A stretch of DNA of 64,000 bases from Zanthoxylum bungeanum (taxonomy: Eukaryota > Streptophyta > Magnoliopsida > Sapindales > Rutaceae): assembly GCA_019454045.1 (NCBI GenBank), contig SKCR01036751.1:620001-684000 (forward strand), given 5' to 3'. Positions 1 through 11,220 of this stretch are shown here, piece by piece. Numbering within the stretch: position 1 is the first letter of the stretch; each line of letters starts with the position of its first letter. A model generated the notes under the pieces. It was not told the origin of the DNA and did not search any database. It worked only from the letters and a program-made list of their open reading frames with translations. The position numbers and the translations under genes were made by a program.

Positions 1-200
1 AATAATTTGAACTGATCCATGATCTGATCTTTTGTCTTCAGGAATTTCACCCAGACTTTCCGATAAGTATCATCAATGAAAGTCAAAAAATACTTGTTAC
101 CGCTCATTGAATAAACCTCCAAGAGACCACAAACATCAGGGTGCACCATACAGAGAAACTATGATCTTCTCTTTGAAGAGAAATTAAACGAGACTATGTA

Positions 201-434
201 TTACTTACCGAACAAATAATGATTGCAAGGACCTAGTGCAACATCATTGGTAAGCTTCTTCCTGGTCAGGGTAGACAACCTTTTCTCACTCATGTGACCG
301 AGTTTCTGGTTCCACAGATTTTGAGATGCCTTTATTTCAGCTACATTGAGGTTTTCTGCATAAATCTTTATATAAGTCTTGTATAGTGTGCCACAAACAT
401 GTCCTCGAGCGACAACTATGGCATCTTTTGTCAT
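201..434 (-). pseudogene. Copia GAG-pre-integrase fragment
   Basis: A 77-codon frame with GTLYKTYIKIYAENLN and LWNQKLGHMSEKRLSTL. The LWxxxLGHMSxxxL signature and the two His are typical of the GAG-pre-integrase / integrase zinc-binding region of Copia polyproteins. The corresponding Cys pair is not clearly visible because the frame ends soon after GPCNHYLFGK. The same segment occurs at about 18350-18548 on the plus strand. Confidence 0.75.
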
Positions 435-512
435 TCTCCGTGTGCCATTTCTGAAGTGACTGTCATAACCATATTTGTCAAGGGCTATCCCTGAGAGTAC
501 ATTCCGCCAAAG

Positions 513-720
513 TTATAGAATATGCAGGACATCCTTCAAAGTTAATGTACACCCGATATTTATCCGTAATTGAATATCACTCATTCCTACAGTCCCATAG
601 GAACATATATTTCCTATCTTCACTGAACCAAAATCTCTTACTTTATATGTTGTGAATAAATCTTTGTGAGGAGTGACGTAGTGAGATGCTGCAGTATCTA
701 CCACCCACTCAATATATTGA
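513..720 (-). pseudogene. Copia aspartic protease fragment
   Basis: Contains WVVDTAASHYVTPHKDLF, with the D-T-A active-site triad and following H-x-TP typical of plant Copia proteases (elsewhere D-T/S-G/A). It continues through a KIGNICSY-like stretch and LKDVLHI, the end of the protease-like domain. It lies between the gag knuckle and the GAG-pre-integrase in the expected order. The continuous frame is only 63 codons from an internal Met, so this is a fragment. Confidence 0.75.
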
Positions 721-841
721 GTTTTGGTATGAAGGCATGTCTTTTCTTGGATGGATCAAATGGATATATCCCCTGAGACAACTACTAATGTCTCCATTTC
801 GTTATTCTTCGGCTGGAAATTGCCTTGGCCCCGCTCTTATT

Positions 842-915
842 GCAGTTTTTAGAAATTTTTCTTTAAGTGGCCTTCTATGCCACAATGGTAGCACTTATAG
901 GTAGTCATCCTTCTA
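842..915 (-). pseudogene. Copia gag zinc knuckle, last Cys lost
   Basis: Reads MTTYKCYHCGIEGHLKKN followed by Phe and a stop. This is a CCHC nucleic-acid-binding knuckle (C-x2-C-x4-H-x4-C) whose last Cys is replaced by Phe. The sister copy near 17860 keeps all four ligands. In active elements this part of gag binds the genomic RNA. Confidence 0.7.
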
Positions 916-962
916 ACTAAGGATCTACCTCTTGTTTTGCTTATGCCTCTCCCTCTTTCTCG

Positions 963-1595
963 TCATTGATGTCTTCCTCGAGTCTCCGTGACGAAGGCTT
1001 TTGTCTGTTCTGAGCCAACATCTTTTCTTCTGGACTCTTCATTCCACATAACATCTTTTACCATAGGCATGGTAAGTTTGCCTTCTGGAGCCGAATTGTT
1101 GAGAGTAACCATCAATGTCTTCCAGCTATCATGAAGAGAACTAAGTAGTAGAAGGACTTGTACTTCATATCCCAGCTGCATGTCTACTGCAGACAACTGA
1201 TTCACCAAGCTTTGGAACTCATTGGTGTGTTCTGCATAGGAAGTTCCACTCTGTAACTTCAAATTCATCAAACACCTCATTATCAGGGCTTTATTCCGAG
1301 CAGTCTTGGCCCGGTACATGCATTCTAGCTTCATTCATATTTCGTAAACATCTTTATCATGTGCTACGTGGTGGAAGACACTGTGGCTGATCCACTACCT
1401 AATCTGACCGAGAGTTCTGTTGTTGATTTTATTTCAGTCACTCTCTTTGATAGAATCTGGTCTCACTCCCTTCACCTCGATCATATCAAACAAATCTTTG
1501 CAGTGCAAATAATCTATCATATGAGGTCTCCAGATGGAGTAATTGGTTGCTGTTAGCTTGATCATCGCACCAGAAGGGAAATCTTCTATTTCCAT
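963..1595 (-). pseudogene. Copia gag (UBN2-type) pseudogene
   Basis: The frame opens at 1595 with MEIEDFPSGAMIKL and continues in frame to 963. It encodes a UBN2-type Copia gag, recognisable by the N-terminal TNYSIWRP motif and the later LNLKLQSGTSYAEHTNEFQ-like stretch. Three in-frame stops interrupt the first 90 codons: TGA where the sister copy has TGG (SDW), TAG where it has CAG (IRQ), and TGA where it has TGG (EMW). Only the part after the third stop (1334-963) is open. Gag would form the virus-like particle in the cytoplasm. All three stops are C-to-T or G-to-A transitions, consistent with decay of methylated DNA. Confidence 0.8.
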
Positions 1596-1670
1596 TTTAA
1601 GTTTAAAACTTAAAATGAAAATAGGATAAATCGAGGATGATTTTCACAAATCAAAGGTCATCATTGGTTT

Positions 1671-2590
1671 ACATTCTCCTTATTAGTAATTTTCCTCGTC
1701 ATAAATACTTAATAATCATGCCATAATTGAACCATTTTTCTAACTACGTCCCTAACAATCAATCATAATTTAAAAATTTAATGAACGCATATTGTTACAT
1801 TTTATCATGTTATAAAAGTTAAGGAGAGTATTTTATTGAGAGATTTCTCAAATCAGAAAGAATTAATTATAAACCTTTTGATTACTATAATTATAATAAG
1901 AACAACAAGGCTAAACATGTCAAATGACTTTTAATCTCATGAAATAATTAAAGCTATAGAATGAAATAGACAATTCAGCTACGTCTCCGGGAACTGGGGT
2001 AACCACAAAACCAATAATGAAGTCGATGGCGATGCTGTCGACTTTAAAATTGGAAAAAAGAATAATTCCCAATTTGCATGAATAGCAAGCACCACATACA
2101 CTATCGTATTCGGATTAATGATGCTGTTGAATTTGGTTTCTTTGGTTGGTACTTCAATTCTGACCCACTACTATTTTCTTTTAAATAAAAGTCATCCATT
2201 CACTTCACGTGTATTACGATTGTTACATACATTTTTAAAGTCATGACTCATGACACGTGCCTAAAAAATTTGTGATGGAGAAAGAGTCCCAACTATTTCT
2301 TTTTACCTCGTAAGAAAATATATTATTTGATTACATCCCTCATTTTATTAAGTTAACAACAAAAGAAAAAAAAATTAAGAAAACACACATATTACAATAT
2401 ATTAAAAATAAATAATACTGTATTGAAATTTGTATTATTTTTATCTGTAAGTTTACTCCTTAATTTAATAAGGATCTCTTATTGGAAAGTCATTTTGTAT
2501 ATGATATAGAATTAGATAGATTAATGGTTAAGATCATCCTTATAGGTATGGACTAAAAAAAACTTTACATATCTTTACTTTGGAAAAACA
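1671..2590. other. non-coding AT-rich stretch
   Basis: No supportable gene. One short minus-strand stretch near 2050-1975 reads like protein (IIGFVVTPVPGDVAELSI) but cannot be extended or assigned. Confidence 0.4.
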
Positions 2591-3170
2591 GGAAATAATA
2601 ACAATTTATTCAAATATTGTCACGTTATCAAAAATATATAAATCCTGAAATATTATTTACCGATCAATTCAATGTTTCTCATATGTATCAGCGGTCCATT
2701 TTATCGTGAACAACAGTAATAGATTTTATATGCAAAGTGACTATCTTGTCCATGAAATTTTAATTGGAAAAAGCAAAAAAAAAAAAAAACCTTAAGGAAT
2801 ACTATCAATTATACAGTTCGATGGTGATTCTAAATTACTGTCGTGGTGCATCGATCCAAAATTTTTGTTGATATGAAATATCAAGCTAGTATCAATTTAG
2901 CAAACCATTTGGTAGCCTAAGGCACAAGGCTTCACATACTATAGGCCTCTGTGAATGATTTAATATGCACGCAATCTTACCTTTATTTTTTTGTAAAGAG
3001 ATATTTTTTACAACTCGAATCTATGATCTTCATGTCATAATGGAGTAACCTTATCCTTACACAAAATGAGTTATAAAAATTAAAAAAAAAAAATCCAACA
3101 TGATGTCAAACATTGGCATAGTGGACAACTAATTTAAATATCAAACATTGGGTATGAGATTGCTAATAAG
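2591..3170. mobile_element. MULE-like MITE, diverged copy
   Basis: The left end (2591-2660) resembles the termini at 27130 and 30246, including the ACGTTATCAAAAATA-like block and a CCTGAAAT block. The right end (3141-3170) read in reverse resembles the other end of the copy at 30246 (CATACCCAATGTTTGA). No coding capacity. Boundaries are approximate because the outer bases have diverged. Confidence 0.4.
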
Positions 3171-3369
3171 CTTATATATACACATGATGCGTGTTAAATG
3201 ACTAATTTATCCTAATGATGTCAGTAAAATTTAACAGTTGTTGATGATAGGTGGAACTCTGATACATATGTAAATTAGGTGGACTGTTGTACATTGTTTT
3301 AAGATTTGTATATTTGTGATAATATATCAATCTTTTACGAAAAATTATGGGGGAGTATGTCATAAAACC

Positions 3370-5976
3370 TGTAAAGACCGGAAATCACGACTATTGTTAC
3401 ATCATGGGATGAGTTTTATATAATATAATTATGTTTGAGCACATATAAATTCATGAAATGACTTTGGAGATAATCGGTGGATTCCTCTCGAAATCCCGAT
3501 ACGAAACTGTATAATATTCATTCCGGACAGCCCATGGTGTTTGGGCCATAACTTTCCCATACGAATTCCGATTTTTATGAATTTTATATCGCTGGAAAGA
3601 TGAGATCGAGACGTAAAATTTTCGCGTTGAATATTTTTCCAAATTCTAACCAGAAATAGATTGAAAATATAGATTTTTTAAAAAAAAAAATTAGATGAAT
3701 AGTGCCCGAGGGTCATTCTAGTAAATTCTCCAAGTTTTTTCAAATTTCTAAAACTTTCTAATTTTAAATATCCTTAGTATAAAAATAGGATACTATTCAT
3801 ATATCCCCAAAATTCAATGGAAAAAGAAGAAAACGTGGAAAAATAAAAGAGGAAGAAAAATAAGAAGAAAGAATGGAAAATAAGGAGAATGAAATAGGGG
3901 GAACAAATGTAAACCCTCATACCATAAGCTAAGAATGAGATTAATAACCATTGGAGACTTGAATAATGGAGGAAATCAAGAAAAATAAGGTAAACAATCT
4001 TGACCCAAATCTTGGGTTGAAAAGTTTTGGTTGATGAGATATTATATTTATGTTAAAAGCACATTAGGCATTGTAATTGATTGAATTAAGTAAGGACCAA
4101 GTACTTGGAAACCCTAGGTATTGAGCTATTGAGACTATGAGATTAAAGAGTTGAGTTGGATTGAGGAGTATTGTTTTTGCATGTATTTACATTGAAGTTT
4201 ATAGAATTGATGAGTAGAAATTGTATTGTGCAAGTGTAGGAAAAGTGTGGAGTAAACTAGGCATAGAAGGTTGAAGTTAAGACCTAAATTTGGCATTGCG
4301 TAGCGACGCAGAACGCTCCGCGTACTGGGAATTTTCCCAGATATGTTTATGGAATTATGCGAGTTACGACGCGCAAGGCCCTACATCGCGACACGAATGC
4401 ATCGTTGCTCATTGGATTCATCAACGTGTGTTCGCGTTGCGACGCGTGAACAAAAAATTTCCCTAATCAGTTTTAATTCATCCCAGTTTCACCCTAGTGT
4501 GTTAGAGGCTATCCTAAGGGTCTCGTATCAGCTCGCATGCATATATTACATCATAATATAAGTATCATACGCCTTAAAGTGATAATAAGTGTTCAAATGG
4601 ATACATTTATCCTTGTTCCAAAGCATATTCTCCGACTTATATTCTAATTGAGTTTCTCAATTATATATCATCACATGAACCGCAATTCTCTTCGACGAGT
4701 GGCATAGCACCAGCCAAATTTCAAACTGGTGAGTGGACTCTCTCTTTCTACGTTGATTATTCATTCATATTATTTTTAATAAAGACTTACTTCTCAGCAT
4801 ATAGGGCGTTAGCCAGATTTACTTTCAGTTATTTTAAGAAAAAAAAAACATATTTAAGAAAGTTTTGATTTAATTAGCTTGAGTTTTATGATTTTTCGAG
4901 GCAGGGGGGAAAAATCCACCTCAGAATATAACTTGATACAGACATAGAATTGACGGATGGTAAGTGCATATGTACAGGACTAGGGGGACGGTACGTAACG
5001 CCGTTAGATCTTAGCTCAGGACTAGGGATCGTAGATGCCCCTAAATCCTAGATTCAGAGCTTGAAGAGTAGCATAGATTCGCACCCCAGTTCTAGTTCAG
5101 TAGCTTGGGGGACGAAGATATATATCACCCCAAGACCACTAGTTTCAGGGACAAGTAGTGGCATGCTTTAGGGGACGGCGATACGTGACGCCCTAATATC
5201 GTGGATTTACACTTCTGGCTCTAGTTAGGCGTATGGGGGGATGAAGATACATAACGCCCCTATACGTCAGGTTTTCATAGACAAATATTAATTTTCAGAA
5301 ATATTTTTCAGATATAGATTTCATAGGTAGTTTCCAGAGAGAAGTTTCTAGAAAGAATTTTTCAGAAATAACAAATTTTATAATAGACTTTTAGAAAAGA
5401 TAAGTTTTACCAAATGAGTTTTCAGACAACATTTTCATAAAAAGAGTTAAGAGTTTTCAGAAATAAGTTTTCATATAAGACTGTTTCTTAGGAGAATTTT
5501 AGTTTTAGACCCAAGTATTTTCATAATAGTATTTCAGTTTTCATTTTAAATAGTCCACTCACTTAGATCGTGCAAACGGTCTAACCCCCCACTCTCAGTT
5601 TCTCTATTTTACAGGTATTCTCGAATGATGAGCTCGAGATGATGGATACTGATAGTAGTCACCAGAGGGTTTGGTCCACTAGGTCTAGTCAGAGTTCAAT
5701 TCAGTCAGTATCAGAAGATATCATGTAATATATAATTGGTTTTCTAAAGTATACACATGTAAAGAGTTATAAGTGTTCATTGCTAAAATTGAGATGTATA
5801 GTGAATTTACGTATATAGTTGAAAAAATATTATGTATTTATGATCTTAAGTTGGGCAACGGTCCTGTGCATAAGTTTATACATGAAATGAGTTTATCATT
5901 ATCAAGTAGTCAGAGGCTCAGAGGAATAGAACAATCTATTCCTTGCCGGTAGCATCTTCAGATTGGGGATGTTACA
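3370..5976 (+). mobile_element. solo LTR, 2607 bp, probably Ty3/gypsy
   Basis: Starts TGTAAAGACCGG and ends GGGGATGTTACA. It is bounded by the perfect 5 bp repeat aaacc (3365-3369 and 5977-5981), the hallmark of LTR integration. There is no internal coding region or second LTR, so it is a solo LTR left by LTR-LTR recombination. The TGTAA...TTACA ends and the length suit a large gypsy LTR; the superfamily and orientation are inferred. It carries a short tandem repeat at about 4976-5270. Short frames inside it are spurious. Confidence 0.7.
4976..5270. repeat. imperfect tandem repeat in solo LTR
   Basis: Repeated blocks of the form GGGGACG(A/G)(N)GATA...ACGCCC start near 4983, 5107, 5171 and 5235. 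The last three are spaced 64 bp apart. The units are diverged. Confidence 0.6.
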
Positions 5977-5981
5977 AAACC

Positions 5982-7790
5982 AATCAATAAATGTAAGGTT
6001 TAGGGTATAGGTTGTTCGTAATATGATTGTAATATAAATTATAATCATAACGGTTATTATAACTACACAATATAGTCCACCTATCATATTAGATGATGTG
6101 TATGTCCTTAAACTTAATCTAAAATGACATTATTCTCAAGGGGTGAGAATATGAGAGTCGATGTTCTTTTATCAAGATTTTGTTTTAAAAGGATGTTCCT
6201 AGTTAAAAGTGATATCATATAGGGCAATAATATTACCGGATTAGCTCTACTATATGATGTCATTGATTAATATAGAGATGTTAATAGTTTGATGATAAGT
6301 CTCATATCATAAGAGCACAAGTAGTGAGTATTTATTAGAGAATAAATGATCGAACATGACCACCAAATGATTGATCACATGGATATTATATCTATAGTCA
6401 ATGATCAATCATTATATACATTAGTTTTACCTATCCTTAGACCCGAGGTACTATCATGTCTTGTACATAGAGCTTACGGTACTCATCAATACTAATCAAT
6501 CGCTATGCGTAAGTGCTTGTTGGATATGAGTTATCCACGTTGATGGCAGATGTGTATGCAATAAGTAATCCGATGACTTTTGATATAATGAGTTTGAGTA
6601 TTTCAAGAGATCTACGAAAATGGAAGAAAATCTTTGGCCAAAGTATTTGTGTTTTACGAAAGAGTTCATGATAATACAAATTCCATTTTCACTTGAAATC
6701 TAAGTTGGATGATCGAGTTAGAGACTTGACTATATCATGGTCTGCACTTGATCGAAACACGACATCGGAAGGAACATGGTAACATGGTTACATGAATTCT
6801 TGTAAGGTTCATTCAAGTCGACTTCATTCATTGACTGGGGATCATGACATGTTGCTAGACGTTTACCCAATGTCAATGAATTTGTTCACTGTTAATCAAT
6901 AAATGAACCTAGTAAGGTCATATGCAATAAGGTTTCAGCTATGAACTCGAACATATATTTTCTTATTATATAGTTAATAAAAAAAGTTAAAAAGTTTTCA
7001 TGAAAAAATCTAATTGGATTAGAAATATTAGGTTATGGAATTACTAGGACCTATATGACTAATTTATGAAATTTGTCATGAAAGGGTAATTTCATAATTT
7101 CCTAATGTTTTAATTAATAATTAAAAGTTAATTATTAAATTAAAATAATATTAATTTATTTATTAATTAAATTAAATGTTAATTGTTTGATTAAATAAAT
7201 ATTAAATTTGAATTAATTAAATTAGTTAATTAATAGTTAATTGATTGATTGATTGATTATATTAATTAAAATCTAATTTATGAAAATAAATTAATATGAC
7301 TTAATTAAATGGACCCTAAATGAGCTAGCATCCTAATTGGACCATTGGATTAAAGTCCAAGAGATGAATTATAAATTTAGGAAAATTATTAATTACAATC
7401 CTAATAAAATTAGGAAAGAGTTTATCTCTAAAAGGAGAAGATCTCTAATTGATTTAGAAGATTTTTTAAGAGATAAAAATCGCATAGATTTTTTTATTCT
7501 CCTTAAGCATGGCCAGGACCAGTCCTAGTAAAAGAAAGAAAGAGTTTTCTTTCATCTTCCTTGTGATCTCTACAATCAATAGATGTTCGTATTCATCAAT
7601 GGAACCTGAATATATTGAGGTAGAGATGCAATGTTTGAAGCACTACAACGAAGAAGGAAAGAACCACAAGATGCTTGGTAACATCGTTTTGAACTTTTTT
7701 AATTTTATATATATGTATTAAATCATGTTGTTTATTTTATTGTTCATATGTTTCGCCTTTTACCAAAACGCCACAATCTGATCTTGGGGT
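5982..7790 (+). mobile_element. older LTR-like remnant interrupted by the solo LTR
   Basis: A purine tract (TTATGGGGGAGTA, 3345-3357) followed by TGTCATAAAACC looks like a polypurine tract plus the start of a 3' LTR at 3358. The solo LTR sits 12 bp into it, and the sequence resumes at 5982. The region to about 7790 has the texture of a long Copia LTR (a TTAGACCCGAGGTACTATC-like stretch, AT-rich middle) and contains short spurious frames at 7337-7721. No PBS or matching 5' copy is seen, so the right boundary is uncertain. Confidence 0.35.
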
Positions 7791-8095
7791 TTTTTTTTTT
7801 TGAATTATTACAAACTACATATATTACAATATGCTATCAACTGGGATTCTAGATACATACAATTATAGCACTGCCCAGAAATCAACCGAGACGTAGCTCG
7901 GGACTTACAAATTGTAAATCAACCAAGACACAACTTGGGAATCAACTCCCATATAGGAGAACTTCTTCCTCCTAAAGAGGAAGAGATTTGAGCCCCCACT
8001 GCTTTTGTGGGGACTCGAACCCATGTCTCTCACCAAGTCTCTCACTTGGTGAGAGACATGGGTTACCAATGAGGCCACTACCTCATGAATAAGGG
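7790..8095 (-). mobile_element. tRNA-derived SINE
   Basis: On the minus strand it starts near 8095 with GTGGCCTCATTGGTAA (A-box-like), has a perfect pol III B box (GGGTTCGAGTCC, near 8023-8010) and ends in poly(A), seen as the T run at about 7791-7801. The tRNA-like head, unrelated body and A tail define a SINE. Between the A and B boxes lies a perfect 20 bp inverted repeat (8019-8063). Confidence 0.75.
8019..8063. repeat. perfect 20 bp hairpin with 5 nt loop
   Basis: Arms 8019-8038 and 8044-8063 are exact reverse complements and flank the loop CTCTC. It lies between the two pol III promoter boxes of the SINE and would fold as a stable stem in its transcript. Confidence 0.9.
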
Positions 8096-9825
8096 AAGAA
8101 AAATTTTAATCTATGAATAATAAGACCTTCCACCATCTTCCCATGTTACCCAACAAAAATAATTAATTGATAAGATTATGTGGTCATTTATTTGATCTGT
8201 ACATTAAGAGAAACTTTGATCATCAAATTAAATATTCATTTGTTTAAAAAAATAATAATTTATAGGTGCTTGAAAATGTATTAACAAACAAGAATATGAT
8301 GTGAAGTATTAATTGGAAGGACTACGAAATTAGAAAGTACTAAAGCATGGACATAATCATTAATCAAGCATGCTAATCAATAAAGAACACCCATTTGCCC
8401 ACCTATATAATGTTTGATTGAAAGCAGCAATTGGTTAAAAATTGGATAAGATAATACATCTATGCATATCCTGCTTGTCTTTAGTCAATAAAAAAGATTA
8501 AAATATAAAATAGCATATTAAATAAAATAAAAAATTAAATAATTACAATTATGTGAGATCACCGATTGAAATTTTTTTAACCCACGAGGGTTGGGAAAAA
8601 TTCACAACCCAATCCAATTTACGCGGAACACTTGTTGACCTACGGCTCGAGTTGGATTTACCCACCCTTACTTAATATTGTGAGATTTAAAAAGCGAAGT
8701 TAGAAATAACAAATTAATTTGAGAAACATAATGAAATTTTTTTTAATTGATTCAAAGACTACATATAACGATAACATGATCTCTTTATTTAAAATATGAT
8801 ATCTCATTTTCCTCTGTTAACTTAAAAATATAAAAAAGTGAAATCATATATAATTAAATTAGAATTAGAATAAATATATAGACCATTAAAAACAGGTCAA
8901 AAAGAAAATACTGACTAATAAATCAGCGGCCTTGACAAAATTAGGCCTGTCGAGTTGTTTGTATCTCATTGCGTGCAGAATTGTTACACAAATTTGACTT
9001 GGGCTACTGTAACTTGAAGGGAAAAAAAAAAAGCTTGCTAGCATATATATAATAACAATATTTGAATGTTACAAATGCAATTTATAGATTTGTTAATTTA
9101 TTTTATGTGAAATCTGTGCGCATCTAGCCCTAGGAAGCCTTTTATGAAAATTTCCCTATAAGGGGGTTTATAATATGAGATCTGTATAATTAATTTTTAT
9201 TTTCCTTTTTATTTTATTATCATTTTAAAATCTCTTGTGGTTATATAAGAGGTTACAGTTTTTTATTTTATTTTATTTCCTTGTATTTTTTTTAAGGTTA
9301 GGGTTGTCAAAGTACTAATTAATTTTTAGACTTATATCTCATAGAAATTGAAAACAATCTGCTAAAAAATGCAGTTAAAAAATTTATTGATCGAGCTCAT
9401 AAAAATTGAGGTCTTTTTTTAAAAAAAAAAACTCTACTCACACGTGTGATGAGGAGATTGAATATTTTTTTTAAAATAATAATAATAATAATCCACACCC
9501 CCAAATTTTGTTGTTTTGCAACACCATCATGTGTGCCTGTTGAAACCCTTGCAACTTATCAAAAAATGCCTGGCCCAATTTTTTTGAGCTTAGCCCAATG
9601 TTTCAATTTTTTTTTTATCCCTCGTGGACTTATCTTTTCGGGCTTATCTGCCAAAGATTAAGCCTCCAGTTACTTATTTTCTTTTAACAAAAAAAACAAA
9701 AAACAAAAACCAAGTTCTAAAAAACACACAATATAATTATGTTAATAATGTCTTAATAGTAACTATTCATATTAAATGTTTAGGGTTCATGGTCGTTGGT
9801 ATAATTAGCATCATATGAAGTTTTT
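8096..9825. other. AT-rich intergenic DNA
   Basis: No coding region, RNA gene or delimited transposon seen. Short frames between 9446 and 9818 run through homopolymers and have no recognisable domain. Confidence 0.5.
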
Positions 9826-10205
9826 TTTTTTTTTTTGATAATCGGGGTGTCCGGGTGTGCCATCAGAAATTTTCCAGTACAGATTAAGGTAAGTCGTTGG
9901 CTTTTTATACTAAGGGGCATAATCTCAAGGAAATGCATCTGATGAGATTTGAACCTTAAACCTTTTTTTTTTAAATCGTTGGAAACCTCACCGCCAAACC
10001 AGGCTCTTAAGCGGAGCAGGTAGAACTCTCGGTTGTTCCATACTCTTACAAGAAACACACTTCTATGATTCGAACCCATGATTTCAAGATGAGATCTTGA
10101 GCCCTACACCACCAAGCCACACCCTTTGGGGACTCGAACCTTAAACCTGAGAAAAAGTAAACTACTCAAACCCAACATCTTTACCATTGAGGCAACCCCT
10201 TAAGA
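9826..10205 (-). mobile_element. tRNA-derived SINE (outer), split by a second SINE
   Basis: The minus strand starts near 10205 with GGGGTTGCCTCAATGGTAA (A-box-like) and reaches a B-box region, GGTTTAAGGTTCGAGTCC. After the inserted SINE (9963-10135) it resumes with GGTTTAAGGTTCAAATCTC and ends in a long A tail (T run at about 9821-9838). The repeated GGTTTAAGGTTC on both sides of the insert is the target-site duplication of the inner SINE. Confidence 0.65.
9963..10135 (-). mobile_element. tRNA-derived SINE (inner), nested in outer SINE
   Basis: The minus-strand head GTGGCTTGGTGGTGTAGGG (A box) is followed by a B box GGGTTCGAATC (near 10078-10068) and ends in an A tail (T run 9963-9972). The flanks gaaccttaaacc at 9951-9962 and 10136-10147 form a 12 bp direct repeat, possibly longer with mismatches. 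The insertion falls in the B box of the outer SINE. Confidence 0.65.
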
Positions 10206-10275
10206 TTCATATAATGTTCTCACATCCAAGTTTTTTCCCAACTTAAAATTTCATGTCAATGTAATTTTTTAGCAT

Positions 10276-11204
10276 CCATACGATTTGGATACTCCATGAA
10301 CTATCTAAGGACTGAGTCAGAATTCTGATCCTACAGGGACCAAATTATAATCCAAAATTATCAAGTTATTAAAAATAATAATAAATTAAGAACAAAACAA
10401 ATTATTATAAAATATATAATATATGTTAATGTTAATACTTTATAACAACAATTTATTCAATAAAACATCACAATTGTAAAGGATAAGTCATAACACTTAT
10501 CTTCAATCTAAGGATTAGAGCAATCATATCTAATCTAGTATAGGAATAAAAGACATTTATCTCATATAACATTTATCTCCTCTAACTATCAAATGCATAT
10601 GTATTCTATATATACTAGTGACTAGTATATGGAATGATATAAGAAACAATCCTACTTTCAATATCTTTACCAATATTAATTTCATAACTCTCTATATGAT
10701 ATCAGAGAAGGCCAAGATCCTCCATCAACGTCCACTCATTCCTCGGCCTCAACATCTACCCTCAATTGCTCTTTCTCAGCCCTCCATTGTCACCTCTGTT
10801 GACAATCTCTCCTCCATTTTTTTTATTATCAATGCAACATCTCAATGTCTGATTAAGCTAACCCAAAGTAATTATGCCTCTTTACAACAATAATTTCTCT
10901 CTCTCCTTATCGACTACAATCTTGTCGGTTATATCGATGGCACGAATCTCTCTCCTCATTCCTCTATCCTCATTGTTGCTGGTCCTCAAGTGAATCTGAC
11001 ACACTCTCTCTGGATTTGACAAGACTAACTTCTGCATAATGCCATTTTAGGCTCGTTATCTCCCTATATTGTGCCATTTATCTCCACGGCTAAGACCTCT
11101 TTTGATGTTTAGACGTCCCTGCACATGACGTACGCTACACCATCCCGCAGTCGCATCATGAATATATATGGCCTCATTGATCGGCTACATAAGGGGAATA
11201 AATC
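10276..11204 (+). mobile_element. Copia LTR, leader and gag fragment, copy 1
   Basis: From about 10282 to 11070 this segment is nearly identical to 12729-13525. The first 400 bp are LTR-like, followed by a degenerate primer site TGATATCAGAG (10697-10707, against the canonical TGGTATCAGAG). Then comes gag of the LKLTQSNYASLQ type, continuing through GYIDGTNLSPHSSI and SYATPSRSRIMN-like motifs to about 11190 with several stops. That order (LTR, Met-tRNA primer site, gag) is the 5' end of a Copia element. The rest of the element is missing. Confidence 0.7.
10697..10707 (+). other. degenerate initiator-Met tRNA primer-binding site
   Basis: TGATATCAGAG, one base off the usual Copia TGGTATCAGAG. 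It lies directly after the LTR-like sequence and before gag. Confidence 0.6.
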
Positions 11205-11220
11205 ATGTTAGTTATATTTT

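Larger units (their letters stand above)
1..1595 (-). mobile_element. Ty1/copia remnant, 5' half, minus strand, cut by window edge
   Basis: Decayed Copia element read right to left: gag start at 1595, zinc knuckle near 915-842, protease near 704-513, GAG-pre-integrase near 434-201, and the start of the integrase core from about 134 to 1 (NKYFLTFIDDT-like), where the window ends. This gag-protease-integrase order is that of Ty1/copia. No LTR or primer site is recognisable upstream of the gag start. The same family occurs on the plus strand at 17253-19335, with a matching 5' leader just before the gag ATG (compare 1596-1670 with 17170-17252). Several in-frame stops make it inactive. Confidence 0.85.

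Noticed and set aside
4343..4561. 72-codon frame with Cys/Arg-rich product
   Set aside because: Inside a solo LTR; no known domain.
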